Assembly (NCBI RefSeq): GCF_914767665.1
Contig: NC_059506.1
Coordinates: 24,901,825-24,965,824 of the forward strand
DNA: 64,000 nt
DNA from: Harmonia axyridis
Taxonomy: Eukaryota > Arthropoda > Insecta > Coleoptera > Coccinellidae
Reading direction: 5' to 3'
Position 1 is the first letter of the stretch; every line of letters starts with the position of its first letter. The notes beneath the pieces were generated by a model, which searched no databases, was not told the origin of the DNA, and was given only the letters and a program-made list of their open reading frames with translations. Position numbers and translations under genes: made by a program. Of the stretch, positions 1 to 13,486 are shown in pieces.

Positions 1-1238
1 TTCAGATAACATGGCATTTACTTTTTTGAAAATATTATTGATCTCGAAGTTAAAATTAACACAGTGTCATTTTTTAAAATACTATTAAGAGGGGTTTATA
101 CCACGTTACTTTCTCGTGATCTACCAAAGTTCAACTTCTCTTGTCTCCTCAGAGTTTTTGAGATTTCACCACTTTTCAGGTTGAGTACCGCAATCTCAAA
201 TGTTCCTCTGATTTATCGTCTTTTCTACCACATGCAAGAATTCAAAATACGTTTTTACGTCATTATTTTTAATTTCAGAAAAAACGCATTCTCAGCCTTC
301 GACAAGACTTTTTGTATAATATAGTTATGTGAAAATTCATAAAAAAATAAAGGTTTGTGAGGAAAGTTATATCATGCATATATGTATTTATTTTTCAAAA
401 GAAAGATTAATTCTTTCTTTCCATTCCAAAAAAATTTATAAAAAATAACTTTCCGCAATGACGAACTTTTTGAAATGAATAATAGTGAAAACCTTATATA
501 ACTCGATTGTCTACAGCGTAAAATAAAGCGTACTAATTTTTGAACTGATCGCTGAAACGGTATAGACCCCTCTTAATATATTTTTTTTTTCAAACCATTA
601 AGTTTTTTATTCATTTATATTATCATCTAGTCTGAATAGGTACAATCAAAGAGTTTTTAAGGAATCATAAAATCAAATTTTCAAAATTGCATATATCGAA
701 AAAATTACGTCATGAAATTATAAAATTCAAGGACTTCGAGCCAAGACTGTCTAAATACATACAATATTTTCGATCGTCAAGTCCTGCCTTGATAGATTAG
801 CAATAATGAATATTGGAAGATTAGTATTTCATTATAGACACCGCAATTTTTTTAATAATTTATTGGATGAGCTATGATTCTCCACGGCTTTTTTTCAATA
901 ATATTAAATATTCTTGAAGAAAGAAGGAAATTATAAACCATAGAGTTAAGTTTGCTGTTTTCTATGATTCGAGATACTCTATGGTGCAAAATAGATAAGG
1001 GTTTTGAAAAAGACTATAATTGGCGCACCCTGAGTATACTGAAGAATCAATATTTCAATATTTGTAATTAACTTCGAATAGTTATTGGCGCACTTAAATA
1101 TGTAAAAATTTCATTAAACGACCTACCTAGTTCAGATCTGACAGACCAAAGAGCACTGATTTGGGCAGGCTAGGTTGCCAAAATAACAAGCGAATTGTGC
1201 TGAGTCAAAAACATTGCTTTATCATTCCCAGATAAAAC
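1..1238. other. AT-rich 5' flank of the trihelix gene
   Basis: No convincing coding region is seen. The one longer open frame (64-324, +) has no recognisable domain. The 150 bases before the ATG at 1239 are slightly richer in GC and may hold the promoter and 5' UTR, but no clear TATA box or initiator can be assigned. Confidence 0.4.
937..985. repeat. Short palindromic element with ACCATAGAGT ends
   Basis: A 49-bp segment begins ACCATAGAGT and ends with its exact complement ACTCTATGGT. No target duplication is visible. The same CCATAGA ends occur in the small insertion near 30919, so the two may belong to one family. Confidence 0.4.
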
Positions 1239-4200
1239 ATGGCGTCGCATCATTCTATGAGAACGCTACAAAAGAAGCGAACGTCGAATTTTCGCGAAGA
1301 CGAGACCAAATTGCTCATACAGTTGTGGGGTAGCCCGCAGATTCAGAATAAATTGTATCTGACGCATCGCAAGGCACCTGTAATGAGAATTTTGGCCGCC
1401 AACATGCAAAGACATGGTTTTTACAGAACGCCGGATGAGATCAAGACCAGAATCAGAAATTTGAAATGTCTATACCACCGAATTAGGCGAACTGTCCAGT
1501 CCGGCGCTGGAGTTGGCACTGTAGATCCGGACTGGCCCCATTACCGAGCATTGGATTCAATTTTATCCAAAGAAGGCATGAAGAAGGAGAACCTCTACAA
1601 GGATAACGTCCTGGAAGGACCAAGATGCGAGGATATAAAGCAAGAAATAGACGACATAGAAATTAAGGATGATATGGAATCGTATACAACCACCAGCAAT
1701 CACGGGTAAGTACCTCTTAGATTTATATAACTAAATTCTCTTTCAGTATTCTAAATTTCCAATTTTCCATTCTCTTATCGTTCAAATATAATCCAGTTAC
1801 ATATTTCGTCTACTTCAAATTGTTCTCCATGACTACAACATCAGAGCAAATTCACAAATGCATCGAAATGCTGCTGCATATATAACGTTCATAATGTTGT
1901 TCAAATGAACGTTTTATTTCAAGAAACAGAAACGAAGAAATCTGGTAGAAAATGTGAGTGAAAATGCGATTTTCGAGAATATTCCCTTGTTATGTGAGTA
2001 AAAACCGTTAAAAAGATTTTTCTAACGTCAATTTGACGTTCTGCTAGCTTAAAATGGAGTAAAATTCTTCATAAAATACGATCGCACTTTACTGCTTGAT
2101 TGTTTCAGATTTTCACTTGACAACAGTTCAAATATCGCTTGATCTAAAAATTCTTCACTGTTTTGCAGGAGAGTCGAAAGAAGCTTCCATTCAAATTTCA
2201 AAAAATCTATTCAATCCACAATTGTAGTTGACAAATTAATATTCTTCACTTTCCTAGAAATGAATATTTCTAAGTGCTCATACTGGCTCATAAGTACATT
2301 TTATGGTTTTCTTCTCTTCTTTGCCATTAACAGAATATCCGTTTGTTGAAAATCTCTCAGGATGATGAAATTCTTAATTATAGCCAAAAATTTCAGTGTT
2401 TGAAGTTTTGACACCTTGCAAAAGGAAAATGAATATTTTGTGAATAATCATCAACAAAAGTACGTAATTGGAAAACTATTGTAGGTACTAACTCTCAAAT
2501 ATTTCTTTATCATGGCATTATCATAAAGTTCGGCTTTCAAGTTCTAAAATAAGAGTTTGTTGATTCTGATCGCGTACCTATATTAATCAAGTTAATAAAT
2601 GTCTTATCAACTGAGTGTTGCACACATGTTCTTAAAATATTTCAATTACACCTTTTACCTGATTGGTTCCCAAAAAAAACTCAATTTATTTCACGAAAAA
2701 TATTATTGCCTAAGCAGTGCTTATATGCGCTTGTTTTACACCCTGTTTTTCTTTAGATTCTGAATCCGTGAAAAACTTAGCGTGTGTAGATATGTTTTAG
2801 TGTGTCTAACGCCTTCTTGTGAATATGCTACATATCATTATTTTTGAGATACCAAACTCAAAATGATGCAGGTTCACTGTCCCCAGAACTTGTCCGAAAT
2901 TGGTTGGAATTATGAAGAAGGTATTCGAGTTATCCAAAATTCTGGATCAGATGTCAAAAATGGCGAGATTCATCACTTTTGTACAAAACTTTCCGAGAAT
3001 ATCTCGTTTTTCTTTATGATGAGAGGGCTTTCAAGCTGAAAATTAATAATTTGATCGATGTAGGTACTTTATGTTGACGCCAAATTTCAGTATATGGCTA
3101 TTGAATTCTGAGACATTGAACATTTCAATTTTGTATTGGAACTATTCGCACAAATTATTTCATAACCTCCATGTTGTTGCTTCACAACAAAGGACTGAAA
3201 TGTAATTCCATATAATCGTCAATCGGCATTTCATATGGGTACATTGACGCATTTAACCGTCTCAAACCATAACATTTCAAGAATCTATTTTTTGACCGAG
3301 GTTGTGACCACGAGTTTTTCAGCAATTATTGAACGATTAGGTTAGAGGCCAAATTCATTTCAAAATTCGAAAATTGCAGATAGGCGCACTGAAAAAAACT
3401 CGATAAAACTTTTATTTCTTACTAGAGGAACCAGAAGATGTTCACCCCTAGAAGTTAAAAAGAAAATATGAAGACCATTCTTTCGAATGCAGAGCAACCT
3501 ATGTTGACCAATTGTTGTACCATCCCGTTCTATGATCGGCAGCAACATAACGTCTGTCAAACTGACGTCAACTTATATTGGGCAAAAAACCTACCCCACA
3601 GAGTAATAAACATAGATAGATGGAGCATATGTAATATCTCCGGTTTCAGGAATTGTCAGAATTTACGGAAAACGTCGCATCTCCTCTGTAGTTTCATTAT
3701 TTTTGAACACTGGTCTCCGAACAGATCTATCATTTGGTTTGTAATTTCATAATTTTGAACCGGAATAGGTCTAAAACGATAAACTTCGGCTTACTGTAGA
3801 CGACTTCATCTTCAAATTTGATTCTACCCGTCCGCCTGTCCGTAAAGAAGATAAGGTCCTTTCTCCACTAACTATACATCGATATTTCAAATAGAACACC
3901 CTGTATATTAACTTTTTTCGGTTTGCCGTAGCCTCTTGATTATTTATATAAAGGTAGACTTTCTTGTTCTTATATATAGCGGTTTTCAAGTAATTGATTG
4001 ATTTACTTCTTTTTTTGTGCAAAGCATAGCTTCAATTAAACATTCATCAATTCGGTATACTTGGGATCCTAGAAAGACGAAATTTCGGGTATGGTATATT
4101 GATAATTCATAGATTTTTTATTTTTTTTTTTAAACTTTAATACCCTATATCTCTAAAACGAAGCTCGTTAGGGTATATGTTTATATAAACCTTTTTTTCA

Positions 4201-7200
4201 TGAATACAATTGTCCTATCCGACGCCAAAGTTATTGAACTGAAATCTGGACCAACCTGAATTTTTCTACTCGCAGGGGGGATAGATTTTACTGTCTGCCA
4301 GGTCGAAGAAATCTACGTATTCAAGGAATAATATACAGGGTGATTCCGGAGGAGAACGTCAGATTTTAGGAGAAGTTTACACTAGTCAAGGCAGTTTCGA
4401 AACAATGTTTGGTTTATGATTGGTGGCCTTTATTGAGAGTCTACATAGTTATTTGTCGGATTCGACCGATTTTTCTTCTATTCATAACTCTGGTATGGCT
4501 TGATCAATATTGAGAATATTCTGAACTAGATAGTAAAGCTGTATCGTCCAATGATTTAAAGCTCTTCCGAATGTATGAAAAACAGTTTTTATCAAATTGA
4601 AAATTCGCCATGATGCTTGAATCTCAATTCAAATCAAGTTCGTTAAGATCCATGGTTACCATCACAGTGAACAACAGAATGAGAATATTAAATAAATAAT
4701 CTGTCACAAGAAGTGTATTTCAACATGCCACAATTATTCACAAATATAATAATAATATCTTAAAGCAAAATCAATCCCTCATCAGAAGGTCAATTGGAAA
4801 TTTAATACCAAGGTCGCGAATATGTATTCAAAAAAGAGGAAATGATTTCGAACATTCTATGTAAATTTTGTGTTAATCCTTAGTTTTGCCTTTCATAATA
4901 TGTTTCGAATGTTTATTATGTTGAAGTTGTTGTGGATTTTTTGTTTACGTAGGTACGTATAGAAATATTTTCTGGATCAAATGATTTTATTCATCAGAAT
5001 ATGAGTGCTAAAATATGAATTTCGAATTTCGAAACTACTTTAGAACTCAGAAATAGCTTTGTATCGTTGGACGATACGGCTTTACTATCTAGTTCAGAAT
5101 ATTCTCATTGCGAAATAACGATATTGTTCATCTTTAAAAAAATTTTCTAGGAAAACTAGACGTGTGTCAAAAAAAATTAAGCGCTGCAGTAATGTCCACT
5201 TTTGGTAGAATCTGAAGCAGGTAGCGAATTTTTGAAAACGGAATGTACAGGGTGTTTTTAAACCTGCAAATTCAATCTGAACTCATCATAATTCCCACCC
5301 TGTATTATCAAGAAAGTGTTGGAATTATTGAAAGTAGACAATTATATTGTTCTACAATGAAAATTTCATCAATATTGATCAAGCCATAACAGAGTTATGA
5401 ATTGAAGAAAAATCGGTCGAATCAGACAAATCACCCTGTAGACTCTCAATAATGGTCCCCAACCATAAACCAAACATTGTTTCGAAACTGCCTTGGCTAG
5501 TGTAAACTTCTCCTGAAATCTGACGGTCTCCTGTGGAATCACCCTGTATATAAATTTTAAGTTTCATAAAATACTTTTGACATCAAAATGGCAGCTTTCC
5601 TAAAATACTTTTTTTAGTTCATTAAATTTTCACACCTGTCGCTCCTGATTGTAGCTGATGCCACCGCAACCTCATGCTAGCACTCAGCTTGCCTACATAT
5701 CATGGTCGGTAGGTACCTACTACAGACTCACCGAGAAAATGTTAGGCTTTTCTAAAATATGTGTGGTCTGCAGTCCATTGGCCCTTAGACTATGCAATTA
5801 GCGCATGAATGAAAAAGCGCTCAAAGGATTCTCATTTCACATCAGTGCTTTCCGTATTTATCACGTTATTTGATATTTCTAATACAAATTTCATCAGAAC
5901 ACAAATATCCACTTCAATTGCCGTGCAGAGTATTCAAAAAGTAATAAAATTTCAGGTCCGAATACGGAAGTGAAGATGCTGCACCGTTGTCTCCGCTACC
6001 TAAAAAAGAAGACGCGAACACCCCGAAGACATCAACAAAGGAATATCCAACGATAATGCCGAACCTGGCTAACTTTACCATACCCCTCCAAACTCAAGTA
6101 CAGTCACAACTCAACGCAGCCAATGGCAGGCCGAACGGTGTGTCATCCCTGCCCTTTCCCCTGTTGATAGTACAACAAAAGCCTCAAACGAATAACCCAG
6201 ATGCGAATTCTTCAAAGACGTCCAACCTTGCAACGGTACAGACGCTGCAGCAGATGCAACAGCCGATGAATTCCAGCAACCATGGTAAGAATTCAAAATA
6301 TCTTACAGGGTGCGGCAGAGCCGACTGACGAGTTTCAAAGGGCTATTTAAAAAAAATGGTGAAAGTTAGAGAAAAACTGTTTCATTCATTCGAAGCAGTA
6401 GAAAATATAGTTTTTTTGCTCAAGTTTTGAAAACAATATCACTAAGATGGCGGCCGTCAGCAGCGACACACTGATGTGGTCGATTTTGGAAGTTTTCGAC
6501 CGCTTTTCGTCATATCTCGAGCGGTATGGCCCGGATTTCTTCGGTTATTCGCTGCTTCAGTTCTGGTAGGCCGTGGGGACGATGTTTGAAGACCTTATCC
6601 TTAAGGTTGCCCCTAAGAAAGAACTCGCAGATGCTTAAATCTGGTGAGCACGCTGGCCAACCCACGTCCCCTCTCAGTGAGACCAGTCTTCCTGGGAACA
6701 TCTGCCTCAAAACATCTAATGAAGTTCGAGCTGTGTGGGCTGTACCGCCATCCTGCTGGAACCAGATGTCACCCAGATCGTGTTTTTCAGCAAGTTCTTC
6801 CAATTCAGGCTGTAGGATGGTTTCCAATATTGACACATAACGCTTGGAAGTTACTGTGACGGTGACATTTTCCTCCTCGAAAAAATAAGGGCCTATCACT
6901 CCGAATTGAGACACAACGCACCAAACTGTGACTTTAAGTGGATGAAGTGGCCTATCATAGAGTTGAAGAAGATTACATGCAGCCCAGTACCAGAAATTTT
7001 GTTTATTTATTGTTCTAGAAGGGTGAAAATGTGCCTTATCACTACTGAAAAAAGTTTATCTTGGGGCGATGCGCTGAATCATTTTCTCACAACGATTTTT
7101 GAGGTTCACGTAATCAGCAGCACTCAACTCTTGAACAAGCATGATTTTATACGGGTGGAATGATAAATCCTCATGCAGAATCCTCCTCAAAGATCAGTCT

Positions 7201-10121
7201 GACATTCCCAAAGCTATCGCATGCCTCCGTGCAGTGCTTCTTGGTGAATGCTCGACTGCTACTCGAACAGCCTGCACATTTTCCGGTGTTCTTACCGTTC
7301 TCGGTCCTCGCCCTCGTCGTATACTTCCTGTTTCTTCAAGTGGACGAGCCCAAGTTTTGGTGGTGTTTGCAGAGGTGACTGAAACGTTGACAGGAATGCC
7401 GAAATTCCCGCTGGGTCGCGATCTCAGAACGGTTATTTCCAAAAAACGTGCAAACGGCAAAGCCTTGATGCACTCTGGTCCAAATAATGGTGCTGAATAA
7501 AAACTGCTGACTCTAAGGGACACAAAGACCCCTTCCGCACCTAGCTGCCCCCACTAGATCCCGAGCAATGACCTGTCAAAACTCGTCAATCGGCTCTGCC
7601 GCACCCTGTACAAAGTGATGTTTCAGAATAAAAAGGTGTTCCTAATGTTGTGAATCTTTTGGGGCTTTCAACCTGCTCAATACCCTGTTGCTCAAAACTA
7701 GAGGGTGTACACTACCTTCTTCACTAGATTCGAGTGCAAATTCATTTTGATTTTTTGCCGAAATCGCTAGAACGATTCTTTCAATTTTTGGAAGATACCT
7801 TCGTATGGCAGTTCAGAATAAACACCCGATTTTTTTCACAAAAAAATGTAGGTATACTTTTTGTTTTATATAACTTTTAAAATTGAAAGATTCATCAATC
7901 GTATCTCAGTTATTTAAATGATGGATTTCAATATATTTTGTCACCATTACCAATATTCCTAAAACACTACTTTCAACCTATTGTCATTTATCACTTTCTT
8001 ATTTGGTAATATTACCAAAGATTGATATTCTGTATTTTCAAATCGAAATACACGAATCGTAAAATTTTTTTTTAAAAACTCAAAATAGATTGTTGTATTT
8101 TTTCATCAGAAGAAGGAAATTCCAAATATTCTGAAATTCATCATTGAAATAATTGTGATACGAATGAAAAACCTTCGAATTCAAAAAAACATACCATACG
8201 ATGGGTTTTCCTTCCAAAATTTGACAGAATCTCGAACAAGAGATTTCCGCACAGAATCTGAATATCCTTGTTTATAGTGTACACCCATAATAAGTGGTTT
8301 ATTAGAACATATCTACACGAATTCACATTCCCAGGATTAAACATCTTATTCTGAAACACAAGTTATGTTATATTGAATCTAGAGATGGGCGATATTTCAC
8401 GAACTGTGATTTAATCATAGACTTATTATCCTAATACGTCTATGATTTAATACGTCTATGGATTTAATCACTGATATCAGAATTTCACAGTTCCGCAAAA
8501 GGAATAAAGAGCGTGACGTGATCACAGTTGGAACAGATCACAGTTTGTACTATCCGTATCATAATAATTATTCTCACAGCGTTGTATTCCTTGTTGCAAA
8601 TTGCAATCGTAAATGTTGAAGCGAAATTTTCTATTGCTTCGGAACCTTTTTCGACTAGCATAATTGTATATTTTTATGACAATCCCAGCATCCGTTGGCA
8701 ATTTCGTCGGTTTTTGGAAGTATTTTTGTATTGTTCAACCATAGGTAATACTTGCTAGGTACAAAGAAATAATATCTACTGAATTAGTGCCCAATTAGTG
8801 GTGACAATAAAATTAAAATTTCATTATTTATTTATTTTTTATTATATATTTACGTTTGAATTTGTGTGAATTATTTTTATTTCATGTCCAAAGTTATTCA
8901 TATCCTTATAAGGATTCCACAAATCTGTGAGCTCTGAAAAATAGACATCTTTGGCTAGCTCATTTTACCCCTGCTAGGAATTATCAGAAAATGTTATCAA
9001 TTCGATCTGCATAAAAAAACGAGCTAAAATTTGGGTAATTCATACAAATATATTGTTAGCAAGCACAGCACGGAACTTAACCGAATCCGATTCCTAAGCA
9101 ATGATCACGCCACGCTTTAATTTCACTGATATCATAAAGTAACGTTCACGTTTCACAACGTGATTTGGAAATCACGGTATCGCTCATCTACATGTATCGA
9201 GAAAATGCCGGGAATTGGCGATTTCTTAAATTCTCCACATGTATAGAGTGGGCCATTAAAAACGAAACAGCGGCTCTGTAGGTGGGCGAACCGGATTACA
9301 TGAAAACGGCAAAACGCTTGGACACGTTAACTACATTTTAGAGGGAGCTGTGACCGCCTTCCTAATTTTTAAGTAATACATTTGAAAAATGTTTTTCCTT
9401 CTTAATATCAAATCAGTTCTATCGATTCGTTTCTTTCTTATTTCCTGCTTAAATTCATCCGAACAATCTAAAATCTTCATTTTCAACTTCTGTACAGAGA
9501 AATATTCAAATGAGAATACTGAATTTTGCGATTGTGTGGCGTGACGTTAAATAAGTATGTCCTTTGCTTAAGAGTTATAGGCTTTTCTGATCCATTAGAA
9601 CCTTAAGATCTCTTATTGATCATTTTGTTTTCCAGACTTATTTGTTAAAATATTGTTTAACTACTCACCTGTTTCTTTTTTCTTCAATTTAATGAAAGCA
9701 AAGTAATAATGAAAATTTTTCTCTTTCAGACATAAGTATTCTCCTCAAAGATCTTGTAGATATTCAAAGAGAAAATTTAACAGTGGAAAGGCAACGCTTT
9801 GAACTAGAGAAAGAACGACTAGAATACAACAAAAATGTTGGCAATCAACTGATGACTTTAATTCCGATATTTGGTAGTATACTGCAAAAGTTTATTTTTA
9901 CTAATGAAGTTACAAACTCCGATTCCCCTAATCAAAAAAATGGAAAAAGAAAGAAATCTACCAATGATGACATACTACGGGAAAGTAAAATATTAAGAAC
10001 AGTACTAGAAAAGAATATAAAAAAATATATGTTAGAGGATGATCATCAAGAAGAAAGTGAACCTGATGAAAGTGCACTCGCAATTAAAAGTAAAGATGAA
10101 CTTCCTAAAATGAAAAATTAA
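1239..10121 (+). CDS. Trihelix (Myb/SANT-like) DNA-binding protein with C-terminal coiled coil
   Basis: Three exons join in frame: 1239-1705, 5956-6284 and 9730-10121, giving 395 residues. Residues 15-110 resemble the Myb/SANT-like (trihelix) fold: a FREDETKLLIQLW first helix, a YRTPDEIKTRIRNLKCLY recognition-type helix and a closing DPDWPHYRALDSIL helix. An acidic linker and a Ser/Pro/Gln-rich low-complexity segment (about 156-265) follow. The last exon opens with a charged heptad-like coiled coil (about 268-300, IQRENLTVERQRFELEKERL) and ends in a basic then acidic tail. This layout is usual for arthropod MSANTD-like nuclear proteins, so a role in DNA binding and transcription is inferred. 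The ATG at 1239 has a good context (AAAACATGG). Both introns are long and carry transposons. The gene converges on RPP38. The family is fairly sure; the exact orthologue is unknown. Confidence 0.8.
4336..5546. mobile_element. Foldback DNA element with CAGGGTGATTCC ends in trihelix intron 1
   Basis: The left end CAGGGTGATTCC and right end GGAATCACCCTG are flanked by TA. The arms are long: 4336-4505 pairs with about 5377-5546, and a second arm segment 4510-4552 pairs with 5062-5108. The right arm is split by about 260 bp (5109-5366). No transposase is seen inside. TA duplication and CAGGGTG ends fit a non-autonomous Tc1/mariner-type foldback element. It is wholly intronic. Confidence 0.75.
6306..7608 (-). 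mobile_element. DD41-type mariner-like element, inactive, in trihelix intron 2
   Basis: A 1303-bp element with TIRs of about 30 bp (CAGGGTGCGGCAGAGCCGA...) flanked by TA. The - strand encodes a decayed transposase: an N-terminal part with an HTH-like RTPENVQAVRVAVEHSPRS segment (7523-7194), a middle part with HEDLSFHPYKIML and the first catalytic Asp in SSDKAHF, then WFQQDGGTAHTA and SPDLSICEFF (6914-6510). Counting from the Asp of QQDG to the Glu of ICEFF leaves 41 residues, the DD41D-type spacing, but with Glu in the third place. Stop codons split the frame into at least three pieces, so the copy is dead. It lies only 21 bases beyond the exon 2 splice donor. Confidence 0.85.
8380..9190. mobile_element. 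Possible hAT-like MITE
   Basis: The left end TAGAGATGGGCGATA and the complement of the right end, TAGATGAGCGATA, match with a small gap. Inner motifs around GTGATTT are also inverted. The TAGAGATGGGC type of end is common in hAT elements. The flanking octamers (ATTGAATC, CATGTATC) match only 5 of 8, so the target duplication is unproven. No transposase is seen. Confidence 0.4.
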
Positions 10122-11213
10122 TACTCATTTTCATACATTTTTACATTCCATGGGATATTACCTTAGTTTGCTCATTGTTTCTAGTTACCTGAATACTCAT
10201 TTATTTTAATTTATTACATATAGATATTATGTTTTGTTTTAAAAAAATCAATTAAAATATTTTGTTATTTAATATTTATATATTTATTACCCCAAACTCC
10301 CCCATTATCAAATTCTAGAAATATATATTTCCACCATGTCTCTATTGGAACCAAATAAAGAACGATTTCAGCAGTATATTTTATTTTCTCATTGATTTAG
10401 ATATCATGTGGATATTCTTCTTGGATTTGATACATAAAGAAGATAGATATCACAACCAGAATAGTTTGAATAAAAGCTAAGTTTTTATGACAAATTATAC
10501 TGCAGAAGTTGCTTTATTAATCATAAAGAAAATATTAATTTGTACTTGTTATCGTTTTTGGTTTGCTAGGAAATATTCTTGTAATAATAATTAGAAAAGC
10601 TGTTTTGCTCTTATATCATCTAAGATTATGCACTGTTTATTTCTAATAAAGAAGTAAATAATGATGTCAGTAAGAGTCTAAGAAAGGCCACACATAGTAG
10701 ACTTAACTATCAGCCAATGAGTGCACACTTGTGGATTAGAAATAAGCAGGTTACTAATGATATTTACAAGTATGATCATTCCTAGACCAGAAATTACCTA
10801 CATAGTTGGAGAATATCAGCATTGTTTGTATTTCATTTTCTATATTCCCAAAACAAATGTGAAAATTATAAGTGACGTCAAAGGAATGTTCATACCATCA
10901 TTTGAATAGGGAGGTGGGAAATCGATGTTTTCTGGATATTTTTGAAACCACAACTAAGATATTGTGAATATCATCCAGTATATAAAACAAAAAAACTTTC
11001 TTCAAAACAATATAGACAGCAGTTTAATAGTAAAAAAATAAGTAATAAATTTCAATATAACAATTATAAAATAAACTAGTCACTTTCATTTGATATTGGA
11101 GCATCTCCATATAGTAATAATTATTTTGTGTTCATCATTACTTGTAGAACAGAGACCTTAATCTTAGGTTGTTGCAATGATCACTAAAATGATTCAATTC
11201 ATTTAATTTTCAA
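10122..11213. other. Convergent 3' intergenic region
   Basis: This lies between the stop codons of the trihelix gene (+) and RPP38 (-). An AATAAA at about 10353 could serve the trihelix gene as polyadenylation signal. Very AT-rich; no other feature is seen. Confidence 0.5.
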
Positions 11214-12289
11214 TTATTTAACTTTGTCCTTATGTCGATTCTTATTTCCTTTCAACCTTTTGACAACTAAAGCTTTATAAAGCTTCTTCATTTTCTTTTT
11301 CCCTAAAGCTTCATTCAATTTATCATAGTGTAACTCATTTGCTGCAGAATGTATATTTTCATATCTATTAACTTTTGTTAAAACAATATCTTTTTCATTT
11401 TCACTTAATTCAAATACTCTCTGATTGGGGGATGTTCTCATAAGGTGATAATTAAGTGGTTTCACTTCATTCTTGATTTCAGCAGGCTTATTTAAATTAT
11501 ATTGGGTTTTCTCGTTCTTATCTTGAAAAATATTACTCCTGGTCAAGTTTATATGGTTTGCACTGGGTGGATAATTCTTGCTTATTTCAACTACAGTGTT
11601 TACAATCCTTGCTAAAGTAGATGTATCTGGAACACTTTTTTTGATAGCGAATGCCATACTTTCCAAGCCACAGGAATCCTTCAAAATTTGCTTCAAAGTA
11701 GAAACAACCAGAACTGGTACACTTTTAAGCACTGCCATTTCAACAATGTGCTTTACAACCATTCTGGGCTTAACATCTGCAATTAAAACAATAGAGCATG
11801 CATCAATCTCCAGAAATTTTGTCACTTCGTTCACTCCAAACATCAAAAACTCGCTAAAAAATACCTATTAGTAAATAATTTATAATAGGGTAGAATATAT
11901 TTACCTCTTCGTAAATTTTTCTCCAGAAGAATGTTTTCCAATGTAATTATCCCTAACAATTTTTCTATCACCTTTAGGAATATCTTGCAGAAGCCTCCAA
12001 GGAACATTAATTTTTAAGGGTCTAACTCTGGGAAGATTATCTTTCAAAGTATTTGTCAATTGCTCCAATTCACTTTGTACTAATGGCCTATTGAAGAAAG
12101 AATAAGATTATATTTATTTTTCTAGATAATAAAAATTGCAACTCACCAATAATTCTGGTATGGATCAACCACTACATTTTTTATAGTTTCTTTCTTAGAT
12201 TTTTTTCCAGAGAGAGATCTTTTTTTTTGAGATTTACTCAAAACCGGTGTCTCCATTTTCTGTAAATTTGATGAGACCTTTTGGTTCAT
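11214..12289 (-). CDS. RPP38: Ribonuclease P/MRP protein subunit p38 (L7Ae family)
   Basis: Three exons on the - strand: 12289-12147, 12087-11905 and 11853-11214, giving 321 residues with closed phases. The p38 subunit binds kink-turn RNA in the nucleolus and takes part in tRNA and rRNA processing. The L7Ae/L30e-like domain starts at about residue 112 with FLMFGVNEVTKFLE, which matches the GVNEVTRALE motif of vertebrate RPP38. VLIADVKPRMVVKHIVEM and SVPVLVVS follow, again in the expected order. The N-terminus and the last 30 residues are rich in Lys and Arg. The length fits the family (human about 283). The start is the first ATG before a basic leader; a second in-frame ATG lies 11 codons on. 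NHP2 and 15.5K, other L7Ae proteins, are much shorter and do not fit. Confidence 0.85.
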
Positions 12290-13486
12290 GGTATTTTCTT
12301 CATGTAAGTTCACAAGAAGTATAGAAATTAAAAATAAAACAAATTGCTATACTATAAACAGTTTGAAATTTGAGTTTATTAATTGAAGGTTATAAAATTC
12401 ACAGAATTGTGTAGCTCTCTTCTTCTTCTATCTATGTTCCCTTTATCGGGGTTTTTGGAATTGTGCAGCTTTCGAATGATTAGAACCACAGAATATCAGT
12501 TTGATGTTTTTACTTTAAGTTGGCCAGCAATGAAAGTATTCTACCTACTGGCATGCTAACATCAGCGGCCTCACGCGATCAGACGCAGGAACTAAAAGTA
12601 ATTTTAACGTATGGTGAAGTATAATCTTTAAAAAATTACATAAAATTAATTATTTTAACTCTACTATGAACGAAATTCTAAAATTTTCTTGAAGAGACAT
12701 AATCAAATTACTCACACTGTTCCAAAGAAATTATTTTATTTACCTATATCTGGTCCAACTGAAGGACCGAAATAACGAAAAGTATGAAAAAGTTAACAAT
12801 TCACCCCATAGTCATACATTCGCTAATGTTTTCAATGCCATCACAAAAAGATGTGAAAAATGTTTAGAGAGAGGTGGTCATTTCCAGCATCATAAACATT
12901 TTATATATCTAATGCCTATTTTCAGAAAGCCCAATGAGTTTTCAAAATAAGCAAAGTTTTGTTAGTCCTAGTGTATATTTCTCGATATTCATGTTTTTTC
13001 TGAAAATATCAGATAAACTTCCATCCTAAAATATTGCAATATGAAAATTTAAGATATCTGTAAAACTGATGAATCACAGTCCTGTATTTCAATTTCTCTT
13101 GTGTAAAACATTCAAATTAGATTTGTGAGACTCTTATGTGCATTAAAATAGAAGGACTGCAATTCTCATTCTCTCATTTTTTTATAATTCATTGTCTTTG
13201 TGCATGTTATTTCTGAAAACAAATATATATTTGAATGTCTTGAGTTTATATTAAGATGTCTATTATTATATTATGAAAATCTCTTACTTAAGATAGATCT
13301 TATGGTGAAGTCCTCTCAGGCAGCGCTTAATACCTTAACCACAATGTCAATATTTTGCAGATCTCATCATTGCTACTATATTGTAATCGATAAAAGTAAT
13401 TTGGAACAATTTATTGTATGAACTAATATAGAAAATTTCTTATGAAAATAGACTTAGATCTAATAAGAAATTCAATTAAATGTGTA
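12290..13486. other. Intergenic region between RPP38 and CAMLG
   Basis: Both flanking genes run on the - strand. It should hold the RPP38 promoter and the CAMLG 3' end. No coding region, RNA gene or clear repeat is seen. Confidence 0.5.

Noticed and set aside
3780..3912. Sequence ending ACACCCTGTATA
   Set aside because: It looks like the tip of a common insect DNA element, but no matching other end was found.
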